Source: UBA12068 sp964452415 (GTDB lineage Bacteria > Patescibacteriota > Minisyncoccia > Moranbacterales > GWC2-37-73). Taken from it: 42,589 nt of DNA. The position numbers and the translations under genes are program-made. Positions 25,685 to 33,274 of this stretch are shown here, piece by piece (position 1 is the stretch's first letter; each line of letters begins with the position of its first letter). The stretch covers positions 1 through 42,589 of the forward strand of contig CAYVME010000006.1 of the NCBI GenBank assembly GCA_964452415.1, read 5' to 3'. Under the pieces are notes generated by a model that saw only the letters and a program-made list of their open reading frames with translations, was not told the DNA's origin and made no database searches.

Positions 25685-27514
25685 CTATTCCCCTTCTTCT
25701 TCATCAAATTCTTTCTTGGCTTGCTCAATTTCCATGAGTTGGCGTGGATCAGATGTGATGATCTGATCTTCAGCATAAGAAGCAATAACCTTGATTGCGA
25801 CATGCTTCGCGCCCGCAAATAAAACACCTTCTCCCACATTACTTTCCAACAGTAAGAACTTCTCTTGCTCTGTAAGATAGAATGTGTCTGAAATTGTGTC
25901 GATTGCAGCTGGAGATTGCCTGAGTAAAAGTTGCAAAGATGAATTGGTTACAATTGGTTTTCCATAACGAGAACTCATGAAATCAGCAATATCTTGTGTT
26001 ATTGTTGTTAGTCCTGTGTAATATTTTCGACACCTCTTGGCAATTCCAAAAAGAAACGAGGCTGCGTCTTCATTTTGCATCATCACCCAAGCCTCATCAA
26101 CAACAATGATTCTCTTCTTGATTGTTGATCGCATTTCATTCCAGATGAATTGCAAAATTGTATACATCGCAATCGGACGAAGCTGTTCCTCCAAATCACG
26201 AATATTGAAAACTACCAACTGGTTATTGATTTGAACATTAGTTGGATGATTCAAAACTCCAGCGAAAATACCTTCCGTGTATTTCTCAAGTCTTCTGGCA
26301 ACTGATTCTCCTCCTTCTGAATTCCTAATCACACTATACAAATCAGACATTGTTGGAAAAGAATTTGAATTAAATGTTTTAAAATTACTATCCGCAGTTA
26401 TGTCTCTCATGGCATATGTTTCGCGAATTGCAATATCCAAAATGGAATCTTCTTCTGGCGTCACTGCCCCAAGCATAATATGCAAAAGTCCGATCAAACT
26501 TGCAATATTGCTTCGAAGCACATCCTCGGGATCCTCATCTTCACCTATCGCAGGGAGATCAAACGGATTCAAATGATATGAAGAATTTAATGAAAGTTTG
26601 ATAAAAGTTCCACCTACAGTCTCGCAAAGATATTTGTATTCATTTTCAGGGTCAATCACAATGACATTTGTTCCAATCATCAAGGAGCGGAAGATTTCCA
26701 ATTTCACAGTATAACTTTTTCCTCCTCCAGATTTTGAAAACACCACCATGTTGGCATTCTCCATTTTGAAGCGATCAAACAAAATCAAACTGTTATTGTG
26801 CCTGTTAATTCCATACAAAATTCCTTCATTGGATGAAAGATCCGATGAAACAAAAGGGAAGGTTGTAGAAAGTGGAGATGTGTTCAAATTGTTTGCAACA
26901 TCCAATTCATCGTTGCCCAGCGGAAGTGTGGATGAAAATCCTTGTTCAACTTTCAAAACCGCCGGCTTGAGGTATACGAGCTGAGCTTCCAAAATTGATT
27001 CAATTTGTTGATGAGCCTTTTCAACTTCCTCCATGCTTGCGCCATACAATGTCATGTACAAGCCAAAACGAAAAAACTTTTCCGTTCCTTGTTGCAATTT
27101 GTCTCGAAGATCCTCAATATCCTGCAGAGCCGTTTCCAAAATTGGATCACGAATTTTTCCGCCCTGCTCTTCAATATGAATCTGAGATTGAACTTGCGTG
27201 GAACTTTTTCGAAGGGTCTTCAAAATCTCAGCCGTATCAATCGGATGAATAAACATGGCCGTATCCATCGAAAAATCAATATTGATTATCGGGGAAAACC
27301 AATTAGTGTGCAAATATCGAGGATAGGCAACCACAAAAAGTGTTCGCGCATATGTTTCACCGATCTGCAAACTATTAGAATTAATCTTCATGGCAGATGG
27401 CGCAATCAAATCTTTGATTGTTGCGACTCCTCGTTGATACAACGCCTCGCTTTGCAAAATCGAATCAGTCGATGCCGCAGAATTTTGTTTTTTGTTTTTG
27501 AATATATCCAACAT
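25685..27514 (-). CDS. virB4: VirB4-family type IV secretion ATPase (C-terminal ATPase part)
   Basis: Energy-supplying ATPase of type IV secretion systems, at the cytoplasmic face of the membrane. The 609-residue protein carries Walker A in FSKSGGGKSYTVK (about 257-266), the linked DPENEY motif, Walker B IIVVDEAWVMM (about 468-478), and the TITQDIADF and SSLQLLLRQS motifs near the C-terminus. The usual VirB4 N-terminal domain is mostly missing; it appears as the separate upstream gene (27520-28209), five bases away. Together the two have about 838 residues, the size of a full VirB4. Confidence 0.93.
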   Translation of the reverse strand: MLDIFKNKKQNSAASTDSILQSEALYQRGVATIKDLIAPSAMKINSNSLQIGETYARTLFVVAYPRYLHTNWFSPIINIDFSMDTAMFIHPIDTAEILKTLRKSSTQVQSQIHIEEQGGKIRDPILETALQDIEDLRDKLQQGTEKFFRFGLYMTLYGASMEEVEKAHQQIESILEAQLVYLKPAVLKVEQGFSSTLPLGNDELDVANNLNTSPLSTTFPFVSSDLSSNEGILYGINRHNNSLILFDRFKMENANMVVFSKSGGGKSYTVKLEIFRSLMIGTNVIVIDPENEYKYLCETVGGTFIKLSLNSSYHLNPFDLPAIGEDEDPEDVLRSNIASLIGLLHIMLGAVTPEEDSILDIAIRETYAMRDITADSNFKTFNSNSFPTMSDLYSVIRNSEGGESVARRLEKYTEGIFAGVLNHPTNVQINNQLVVFNIRDLEEQLRPIAMYTILQFIWNEMRSTIKKRIIVVDEAWVMMQNEDAASFLFGIAKRCRKYYTGLTTITQDIADFMSSRYGKPIVTNSSLQLLLRQSPAAIDTISDTFYLTEQEKFLLLESNVGEGVLFAGAKHVAIKVIASYAEDQIITSDPRQLMEIEQAKKEFDEEEGE

Positions 27515-27519
27515 ATTTT

Positions 27520-28209
27520 TTATCTTAATTCAACCTTATCAATATCTTTTATTATGGTATTATTGTGCATCGATGGATTATATGAGTTGTAAAGCAATTC
27601 TATCAGTTCTTCAGTTTTAAGAGGTGTTACTTTAATACCCGTTCCTGAAAGTCCGGCCGCAACATGATCGAGCCTTTGCCAAAGCTGATTCTTGTATGTG
27701 TCAAAAAGCTCCCGCCTTTTCGCAACCGCCATCTGAGAATTTGTTGAGCCAAACAAGCGATCAAGCAAACCACTCTTGGTGCTTTCGACAGGATAAAAAG
27801 GCACAACAACATAAAAGAATTTTGACATAATATTGGAAACCTCCGCCAAATTCTTAATGAAGTTACTATACTCAGAAAGTTGCATCGCAAGAAGATCATT
27901 GGTAAGCTCGCTTTCTTTTTTCTTTAAATATCCCAGGTATGGATTTATATTTAATTTTCTTGAACTTATGACAATCTCCATTGGAAAATCAAGTGAATTC
28001 AGGAAATTCTGATATTGACTAATGATTGAATCTTGCTCTTCTGTCGCCTTGAGATCAAAATTGATCGAGCTTACCAATAAAACAGCTCGGAGTGATCCGT
28101 TTTTCAAAATAATAACTCCGTCTCGAACCTCCTCAACATCAACATATTTTTGAGTACTGAGCCCCCCTCCATTTCCATTTGTCAGATTATTTGAATGCAA
28201 TGATTCCAT
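27520..28209 (-). CDS. Separately encoded VirB4 N-terminal domain-like protein
   Basis: A 229-residue protein without membrane helices. It starts with TQKYVDVEEVRDGVIILKNGSLRAVLLV, as in the N-terminal domain of VirB4/TraC-type proteins of Gram-positive and CPR systems, and ends just before the ATPase gene. The ATG at 28209 is chosen over a TTG at 28254 because the extra residues are unlike the family and AGGG lies upstream of the ATG at a loose spacing. It probably interacts with the ATPase and the PrgI-like membrane protein. Confidence 0.78.
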   Translation of the reverse strand: MESLHSNNLTNGNGGGLSTQKYVDVEEVRDGVIILKNGSLRAVLLVSSINFDLKATEEQDSIISQYQNFLNSLDFPMEIVISSRKLNINPYLGYLKKKESELTNDLLAMQLSEYSNFIKNLAEVSNIMSKFFYVVVPFYPVESTKSGLLDRLFGSTNSQMAVAKRRELFDTYKNQLWQRLDHVAAGLSGTGIKVTPLKTEELIELLYNSYNPSMHNNTIIKDIDKVELR

Positions 28210-28260
28210 TTTTTTGTTTACCCTGATAAATTCCGCAAAAAGCGAACCATTCAACAGGTG

Positions 28261-28707
28261 TTATTTCTTAGGCGCTTTTTTTAATAACATCTCCAGATCA
28301 CTATTGGAATTTTGCCCCTCACTATCCAAGAGTCTGGCCAGATTTCGAAGTGATTCCTGTGTGATGTGCTTATCTGGAACAACAACTGTTTGTGCTTGTA
28401 TTTTTTGAGCAACATCAGTCACTTTTTGTGGTGTTCTTTTCCACACATAAATTTTTGGCCTAAAATAATACAGGATCCCAAAAACAACAAAACTTCCCAA
28501 CGGTTGACCATATGGCTTGAAGAATGCAAAAGACAAAAACACAACAGCAACAGGAAAGCCAATAATACAAAACATTACAAAAGAAAGCGTATTCCAAAGA
28601 ATCAAAAGCAATATGGAGCCACCAATAAGCCAGCCGAGTTGCTTGGCTGTTATTGGTCCGACAATTTTATCTTCAACATCAATATATTGAGGAACATTGA
28701 TCAACAT
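28261..28707 (-). CDS. PrgI/VirB3-like membrane protein
   Basis: A 148-residue protein with the PrgI-family start VPQYIDVEDKIVGPITAKQLGWLIGG, two membrane helices (about 24-45 and 48-68) and a third hydrophobic stretch (about 75-88) before YFRPKIYVWKR, then a charged tail. PrgI/VirB3 proteins sit at the inner membrane and partner VirB4. Its position right before the VirB4 N-terminal gene is the classical order. Confidence 0.88.
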   Translation of the reverse strand: MLINVPQYIDVEDKIVGPITAKQLGWLIGGSILLLILWNTLSFVMFCIIGFPVAVVFLSFAFFKPYGQPLGSFVVFGILYYFRPKIYVWKRTPQKVTDVAQKIQAQTVVVPDKHITQESLRNLARLLDSEGQNSNSDLEMLLKKAPKK

Positions 28708-28720
28708 TTTTGTTTTTGTT

Positions 28721-28780
28721 TATTGTTTAGTGAAGCGAGAGAAATGAAATAGCAATTTCATTTCCGAGCGAACGACAACA
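28721..28780. repeat. 60-bp palindromic repeat, copy 1
   Basis: Contains GAAATGAAAT-AGCA-ATTTCATTTC as a 10-bp stem. A second copy in inverted orientation is at 36817-36876; 54 of 60 positions agree. It lies in the spacer between the double-pilin gene and the PrgI-like gene. Confidence 0.88.
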
Positions 28781-28806
28781 TCAAAAAGTTCCGAAACCTT
28801 TCATAT

Positions 28807-29811
28807 TTAAATAAAAAATTGTGCAATTTGTTTAACCAAGACCATCGATCCCATCGCTAAGGCAACACCTATTAATGAATATTTTACAATATCCTTACCC
28901 TTATCAATTCTATCCTCATCTCCAGCTGAGGTCAGATACATTGATGCGCCAAGAACAAGCATTATGAGTGCAAGCACACCCATCACTCCAAGAAGGAAGT
29001 TGAGCACATTAAGGCCTATTTGAGACAGTGTTAATGCATCTATTGCGGCTCCATCACCCCAACCTATAATATTAGCGAGCTCTTTCAAAAGTGAAGGCGC
29101 TGCAAAAGCAAGCGCGAAACCGACCAGTGCCATCGTTATGGCAGCCTTACCTTTTTCAAGCATTCCTGAGTCTCCTGCTGAAGTCAAGATCATGACCGCT
29201 CCAATAGTAATAAAAACCAAAGCCAAAATAACAATTATTTTTTGAATTGCTGACATTATGCCACCAAGAAAATCTTCCACGGTATTGAATTGAAGTGGAT
29301 TTGTGAAACTTACTGAAGCACTGGAATCTGTTGTACTAGTTGTACTAGCTGTACCAGTTGTGCTAGTTGTGCCAGTTGTGTCAATTCTTCCATCCGCATC
29401 CGCATCAGTGCCTGAAACAATTTTTGAAGCACATGTTGGATCTACGCATTGCAATCGTCTGGCTCCACCCGTTGTCGATGCACTAGAACATCTAGTACAT
29501 GTTGCGCTGTCCGCACTAAGACAACATTGACTAGTATCCGTACACCTAGTGCCAGTAGAATTAGGAATACCACCTGCCTCATCAGTCCCAGAAATTGATC
29601 CGTCAATCGAATATCGCGTAAAGTCCTTACAATAATTCATGCACCCCGAATGATCACTTATACTGGCATTATAATCCTGATAAAAGCTAGGTGTTACACA
29701 ATAACACCAACAACCAGCTTTTGCTGCATAACTATCTTGATTATAATTCAAGAATATTACAGAAAAGATAAAGATTAAAAAAGATTTTAACAAAATATTT
29801 CTCATTTTCAT
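28807..29811 (-). CDS. Cys-rich protein with two tandem pilin-like domains
   Basis: A 334-residue protein: signal sequence (about 1-29), a Cys-rich ectodomain with about 14 Cys (about 33-130), a Thr/Ser/Gly-rich linker (about 140-166), then two consecutive two-helix TrbC/VirB2-like domains. Each has the shared loop: MILTSAGDSGMLEKGK and MYLTSAGDEDRIDKGK. The domain duplication within one chain is unusual. It is in the operon between a single-domain pilin and the PrgI-like gene. It could be a pilus base, tip or adhesin subunit; this is inference. Confidence 0.75.
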   Translation of the reverse strand: MKMRNILLKSFLIFIFSVIFLNYNQDSYAAKAGCWCYCVTPSFYQDYNASISDHSGCMNYCKDFTRYSIDGSISGTDEAGGIPNSTGTRCTDTSQCCLSADSATCTRCSSASTTGGARRLQCVDPTCASKIVSGTDADADGRIDTTGTTSTTGTASTTSTTDSSASVSFTNPLQFNTVEDFLGGIMSAIQKIIVILALVFITIGAVMILTSAGDSGMLEKGKAAITMALVGFALAFAAPSLLKELANIIGWGDGAAIDALTLSQIGLNVLNFLLGVMGVLALIMLVLGASMYLTSAGDEDRIDKGKDIVKYSLIGVALAMGSMVLVKQIAQFFI

Positions 29812-29845
29812 ATTTATTTCTATATTTTAAAAAAATTAATCAACT

Positions 29846-30289
29846 TTATTCACCTCCGCGATCCTTGGCTGCGCAGTCAAATTCTCCCCAACTTGTTATA
29901 TTCATACCAAAAGTTGGTTTGCCAGTTGTCGCATCCTTCCTTGAACCAATATAAGTAATCGTAGTATTTATAATTAGCCAACCAGCAAAAATAACCACAA
30001 ATCCAATCGCTGCATTTTTCATTGTGCTTTTTGCTTGGTCAATAAGACCACTGTCTCCAGCGGAAACAATATACATGACCCCTCCAATTGTCACAGCAAG
30101 AAGCGCAACACCTATAGATATCTTCATCAAATATTGAATTACGGTATTCATTCCGGAAATTAAATCACAAAGCGTGCACATCTCCCTTCCTGTTCCGCAG
30201 GTGATAATTGCGGCTTTGGCAGAAAATGGCACAACAAAAAGCATAACGCCAAGCATCATACCTACGAAGACTGTCTTTATTTTTTTCAT
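29846..30289 (-). CDS. TrbC/VirB2-like pilin protein of the second locus
   Basis: A 147-residue protein with a signal sequence (about 1-27), a short Cys-containing segment (CGTGREMCTLC), two membrane helices and the loop GVMYIVSAGDSGLIDQAKS, then a hydrophilic tail of about 35 residues with one Cys. The shared SAGD loop links it to the pilin-like proteins of the first locus. It begins 52 bases after the solute-binding protein gene. Confidence 0.75.
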   Translation of the reverse strand: MKKIKTVFVGMMLGVMLFVVPFSAKAAIITCGTGREMCTLCDLISGMNTVIQYLMKISIGVALLAVTIGGVMYIVSAGDSGLIDQAKSTMKNAAIGFVVIFAGWLIINTTITYIGSRKDATTGKPTFGMNITSWGEFDCAAKDRGGE

Positions 30290-30340
30290 ATTTGTATTAT
30301 AAAGAATTTTTTTACCTGTTCAGCAAAATATCACAACCCC

Positions 30341-31807
30341 CTATCTCTTGTTTCTTGATCCTGATAAATAATTTATTTTATTTCCAGCCAAGGTCAATCC
30401 TTCGCGCAATGTTGAATCACTTCTGTTCGTTGATTCGATAAGCTCAATCAAGATCTTCTCTGTTTCTTGAGGATCAACCTGGTACCAATGTTTTGCAATG
30501 AGATTTCCTCTCACAAATGGTGCGAGATCCACATCTGTTTTCTGAGCTTCAATAATATCCCTTCTTGCTGCAGGCTGTTTTGTTTTTGTAAGATAAGTGA
30601 TCGCTGGATCGAAATTTATTGGAAATTCCTTGCTATTTTTTGTGATGGCATTAAACAAGGTCACATTCCCAGAATTTTTCAAAGCAAGAAATCTCAAAAA
30701 TTGCCAAGCCTCGTGAATTCTCATCTCGTTGGTGACACTGACGGTTGTTTTTCCTGTTGCTGATGCGCTAGTAATTTTATTTTTTGCAACAGCGTAAGCC
30801 CAATAATTTGCTATATTAACTGGATTATCTGGATAAACTTGAGGCACATTAGCCGTTCCAAAATTAAGCTTGGGGTTTAGTTTCTTTATTTCATTTGCTT
30901 GCCACGAATACCCAAATATCATAGCTACGGATCCTTCCACGAAAGCATCTGCCGAATAATGTTGTCTCGCATTCCAAGTATACAAAGGGTTCGAAAGAAT
31001 GGATGATGAATTTAATTTCGAAAAATTAGTATAGAAACCCAATGCTTTCTCTCCAGCAGGAATAATCTTGCCATCCCCGCCCATGACACCCTCTTCCAGC
31101 TTCACAGAAGTGCCCTTCTTTATTGGAAGATTTACTCCATTTTGAAACATCAAAAGACTCAGCAGATCAGCAGCTTTTTTCACATTTGTTGCTGTCCCAA
31201 TTGCCGCACCTGAAATTTTGAAAGTTCCATCTGGATTTATCTTTGTCAATTTTTGAACATCCATTTCAAATTCGTCCCATTTTTGAGGCGGTGCCGTTAT
31301 CCCAGCGGCATTGAACAAATCCTTATTGTAATAAAGAGCCATGGAGTCAACACTCAATGGAACTGCATATGCTTTTCCGTCAATCAAAAAATCACTTGCG
31401 ACAACATCTGGAAAACTGCTTTTCATTTCTTGTTCTGCCAAGAGTGGTTCAGGAGAAGGTTCCACTTTGTTCTCAAAAGCTGGCAACCACCCATTGTTAA
31501 TAAGAAATATATCTGGTCCTTGACCCGACGCAAGTGCATCAATAAGTTCCTGCTGATAAGAGTTCTCGGCAAATTTTCTGAATTTTATTTCTCCAACATA
31601 AGGGTTTATAAGTTTATATTGTTTTATGATTTCAGTATAAGCAGATGAATCATCAAATGTTCCCCAGATCTCAAGATTTACTTTGTATGTACTATTAGTA
31701 GCCTCCCCACAGCCAGAAAAAAAGGGGACAACTACAATAGCAAACAAAAGCACTGCGATTCTTTGTTTCGATCTGATATATTTATTTATTTTTTTCAAAA
31801 AATTCAT
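30341..31807 (-). CDS. Extracellular solute-binding lipoprotein (family 1, sugar type)
   Basis: Binding protein of ABC importers, anchored to the outer face of the membrane. The 488-residue protein has a type II signal with lipobox FFSGC (lipidated Cys33), the start of the mature domain VNLEIWGTFDD, the GQGPDIFLINNGWL segment and YAVPLSVDSMALYYNKDLF typical of sugar-binding proteins. No permease or ATPase gene is in the window. It heads the second secretion locus and its start codon is almost at the predicted transcription start. Its ligand is not known. Confidence 0.88.
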   Translation of the reverse strand: MNFLKKINKYIRSKQRIAVLLFAIVVVPFFSGCGEATNSTYKVNLEIWGTFDDSSAYTEIIKQYKLINPYVGEIKFRKFAENSYQQELIDALASGQGPDIFLINNGWLPAFENKVEPSPEPLLAEQEMKSSFPDVVASDFLIDGKAYAVPLSVDSMALYYNKDLFNAAGITAPPQKWDEFEMDVQKLTKINPDGTFKISGAAIGTATNVKKAADLLSLLMFQNGVNLPIKKGTSVKLEEGVMGGDGKIIPAGEKALGFYTNFSKLNSSSILSNPLYTWNARQHYSADAFVEGSVAMIFGYSWQANEIKKLNPKLNFGTANVPQVYPDNPVNIANYWAYAVAKNKITSASATGKTTVSVTNEMRIHEAWQFLRFLALKNSGNVTLFNAITKNSKEFPINFDPAITYLTKTKQPAARRDIIEAQKTDVDLAPFVRGNLIAKHWYQVDPQETEKILIELIESTNRSDSTLREGLTLAGNKINYLSGSRNKR

Positions 31808-31816
31808 ACTTTTTTT

Positions 31817-31845
31817 ATTTTATCCATTGCTTATCTTGTAAACAA
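31817..31845 (-). promoter_or_regulatory. Promoter of the second secretion locus
   Basis: On the minus strand TTGTTT (31840-31845), 17-base spacer, TAAAAT (31817-31822). The expected start site (about 31810) is only a few bases before the ATG at 31807, so the transcript would be leaderless or nearly so. Confidence 0.55.
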
Positions 31846-31896
31846 AATGATACCGACTTCGAATCTTATCTTAAACCTTCCAAAGAACCCTCAACA

Positions 31897-32451
31897 TCAG
31901 CTTTTGCTTGCTATAACAGCATAATGAAAGTCTCCAGCATCAATATCCCGATCTGTGACAAATTTTTGATCGCTCAAGATCCTCTCAAGGTCAGATTTGG
32001 CAATTCTGATTTCTGCAGCTGGTCCGATCAATGACTCTTTCTTATTCCATTCAACTATCAAAATTTTTCCACCATCTTTAAGGATACGATGAGCTTCCTC
32101 AATGATAACATTTTTATCACTATTTTGAAATAAGATATCTTTCATTACAACCCAACTAGCAGACATTGATTCTAATTTGGAGCCTCCTTTTTTTTCCAAA
32201 TTAGCTCTCTTTGTTGTTATATTAACAATTCCAAGATTTTTTGCCTTGCCCTCAACAGCTTCCAAAGCTTGTGGCAAAATATCCAAAGAAAAAACTTTTC
32301 CGTCTTCACCAACAGCTTGAGCAAGTGGAATGGAAAAATATCCAGGTCCACAACCAAAATCAACGACAACACTTCCTTTTTCTATTCCGGCTAACTCAAT
32401 GATTTTCTCAGGATCGAGAAACTTTCCAGCTGCATTTTTATTTTCTTCCAT
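31897..32451 (-). CDS. Class I SAM-dependent methyltransferase
   Basis: A 184-residue methyltransferase of the Methyltransf_11/UbiE-like group. The SAM-binding motif VVDFGCGPGYFSIPLA (about 28-43), the acidic VFSLDI (about 53-58) and the RILKDGGKILIVEW segment (about 122-136) are clear. The substrate cannot be read from the sequence. It is a single gene between the second secretion locus and tRNA-Ser, transcribed away from the tRNA. Confidence 0.88.
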   Translation of the reverse strand: MEENKNAAGKFLDPEKIIELAGIEKGSVVVDFGCGPGYFSIPLAQAVGEDGKVFSLDILPQALEAVEGKAKNLGIVNITTKRANLEKKGGSKLESMSASWVVMKDILFQNSDKNVIIEEAHRILKDGGKILIVEWNKKESLIGPAAEIRIAKSDLERILSDQKFVTDRDIDAGDFHYAVIASKS

Positions 32452-32521
32452 AGGATATTTTTGTTCTTAATGAATATACTTAGTTTACAACAAAAACTAG
32501 AAATGACAAAATGGAAAATAT

Positions 32522-32608
32522 GGAGAGGTGACTGAGTGGTTGAAAGTACCACTCTCGAAAAGTGGCATGCCAGAAATGGCATCGGGAGTTCGAATCTCCC
32601 CCTCTCCG
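32522..32608 (+). tRNA. tRNA-Ser (anticodon CGA)
   Basis: GGAGAGG (32522-32528) pairs with CCTCTCC (32601-32607); CCACT-CTCGAAA-AGTGG forms the anticodon arm with CGA at 32556-32558; the long variable arm (GCATGCC...GGCATC) marks a class II tRNA; the T arm GGGAGTTCGAATCTCCC is normal. CCA is not encoded. Confidence 0.97.
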
Positions 32609-32660
32609 CACAATAATTTTTCTTGAGCTAAATAAGGCTTCTTTTTTGAGCTAATTTTTC

Positions 32661-32689
32661 TTTACATAGGGCATAATAAGTGCTACGCT
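32661..32689 (+). promoter_or_regulatory. Promoter of the DUF4446 gene
   Basis: TTTACA (32661-32666), 17-base spacer, TACGCT (32684-32689), with TGC directly before the -10 box. It lies 32 bases before the ATG. Confidence 0.58.
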
Positions 32690-32720
32690 TTCAATTGTAT
32701 CGGTCTAATAAACTCGTCTC

Positions 32721-33224
32721 ATGGAAGCATTATCCCAATTTTCAATTTATTTTTCCCTGGCTGGACTATTTCTGGCTATCTTGAGCCTTGTTTTTGGATT
32801 TTTAATTTGGTTAAAAGTCAAAAAGACTCAAGCAAATCTTGAAATCCTCTTTTCAGGCAAAAAAGCCATCGATCTTGAATCAGTAATTCTGGCCCATACC
32901 AACGAAATTTTAACTATAGATAAGGAAATTCAAGAACTTTTTGAAATTTCAAACAAAATTCACAATTTGACTCAAAAATCGATTCACAAGGTTGGAATCA
33001 TCCGATTCAACCCATTCAAGGACATTGGTGGTGATCAAAGCTTTGCTTTGGCACTGCTTGATGGGAAAGATTCAGGCATAACAATATCGTCACTTCACAC
33101 TCGTGAAGGCACCCGCATTTACTCCAAGCCAATCATCAAAGGTTCATCTGAGAAATATACCCTCACTGAAGAGGAAAAAACTGCAATCAAGAATGCCACA
33201 ACAATTAAGCCCACCAAGATTTAA
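32721..33224 (+). CDS. DUF4446-family membrane protein
   Basis: A 167-residue protein with one N-terminal membrane helix (about 8-31), a helical/coiled segment (about 35-85) and a conserved C-terminal domain with HKVGIIRFNPFKDIGGDQSFALALLDG and SLHTREGTRIYSKPI. This is the pattern of DUF4446 proteins, whose function is unknown and which are common in Firmicutes and CPR bacteria. It is upstream of infB with a 50-base gap. Confidence 0.88.
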   Translation: MEALSQFSIYFSLAGLFLAILSLVFGFLIWLKVKKTQANLEILFSGKKAIDLESVILAHTNEILTIDKEIQELFEISNKIHNLTQKSIHKVGIIRFNPFKDIGGDQSFALALLDGKDSGITISSLHTREGTRIYSKPIIKGSSEKYTLTEEEKTAIKNATTIKPTKI

Positions 33225-33274
33225 TCTTTCAAACAAGCCATTTTTAACATAATTCATAAACATATCAACTTATA

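Noticed and set aside
24891..31807. Complete conjugative element
   Set aside because: No relaxase, VirD4 coupling protein or origin of transfer was seen; only the channel and pilin parts are present.
32391..32582. Minus-strand open frame over tRNA-Ser
   Set aside because: It overlaps a well-formed tRNA and the start of the methyltransferase gene in another frame.
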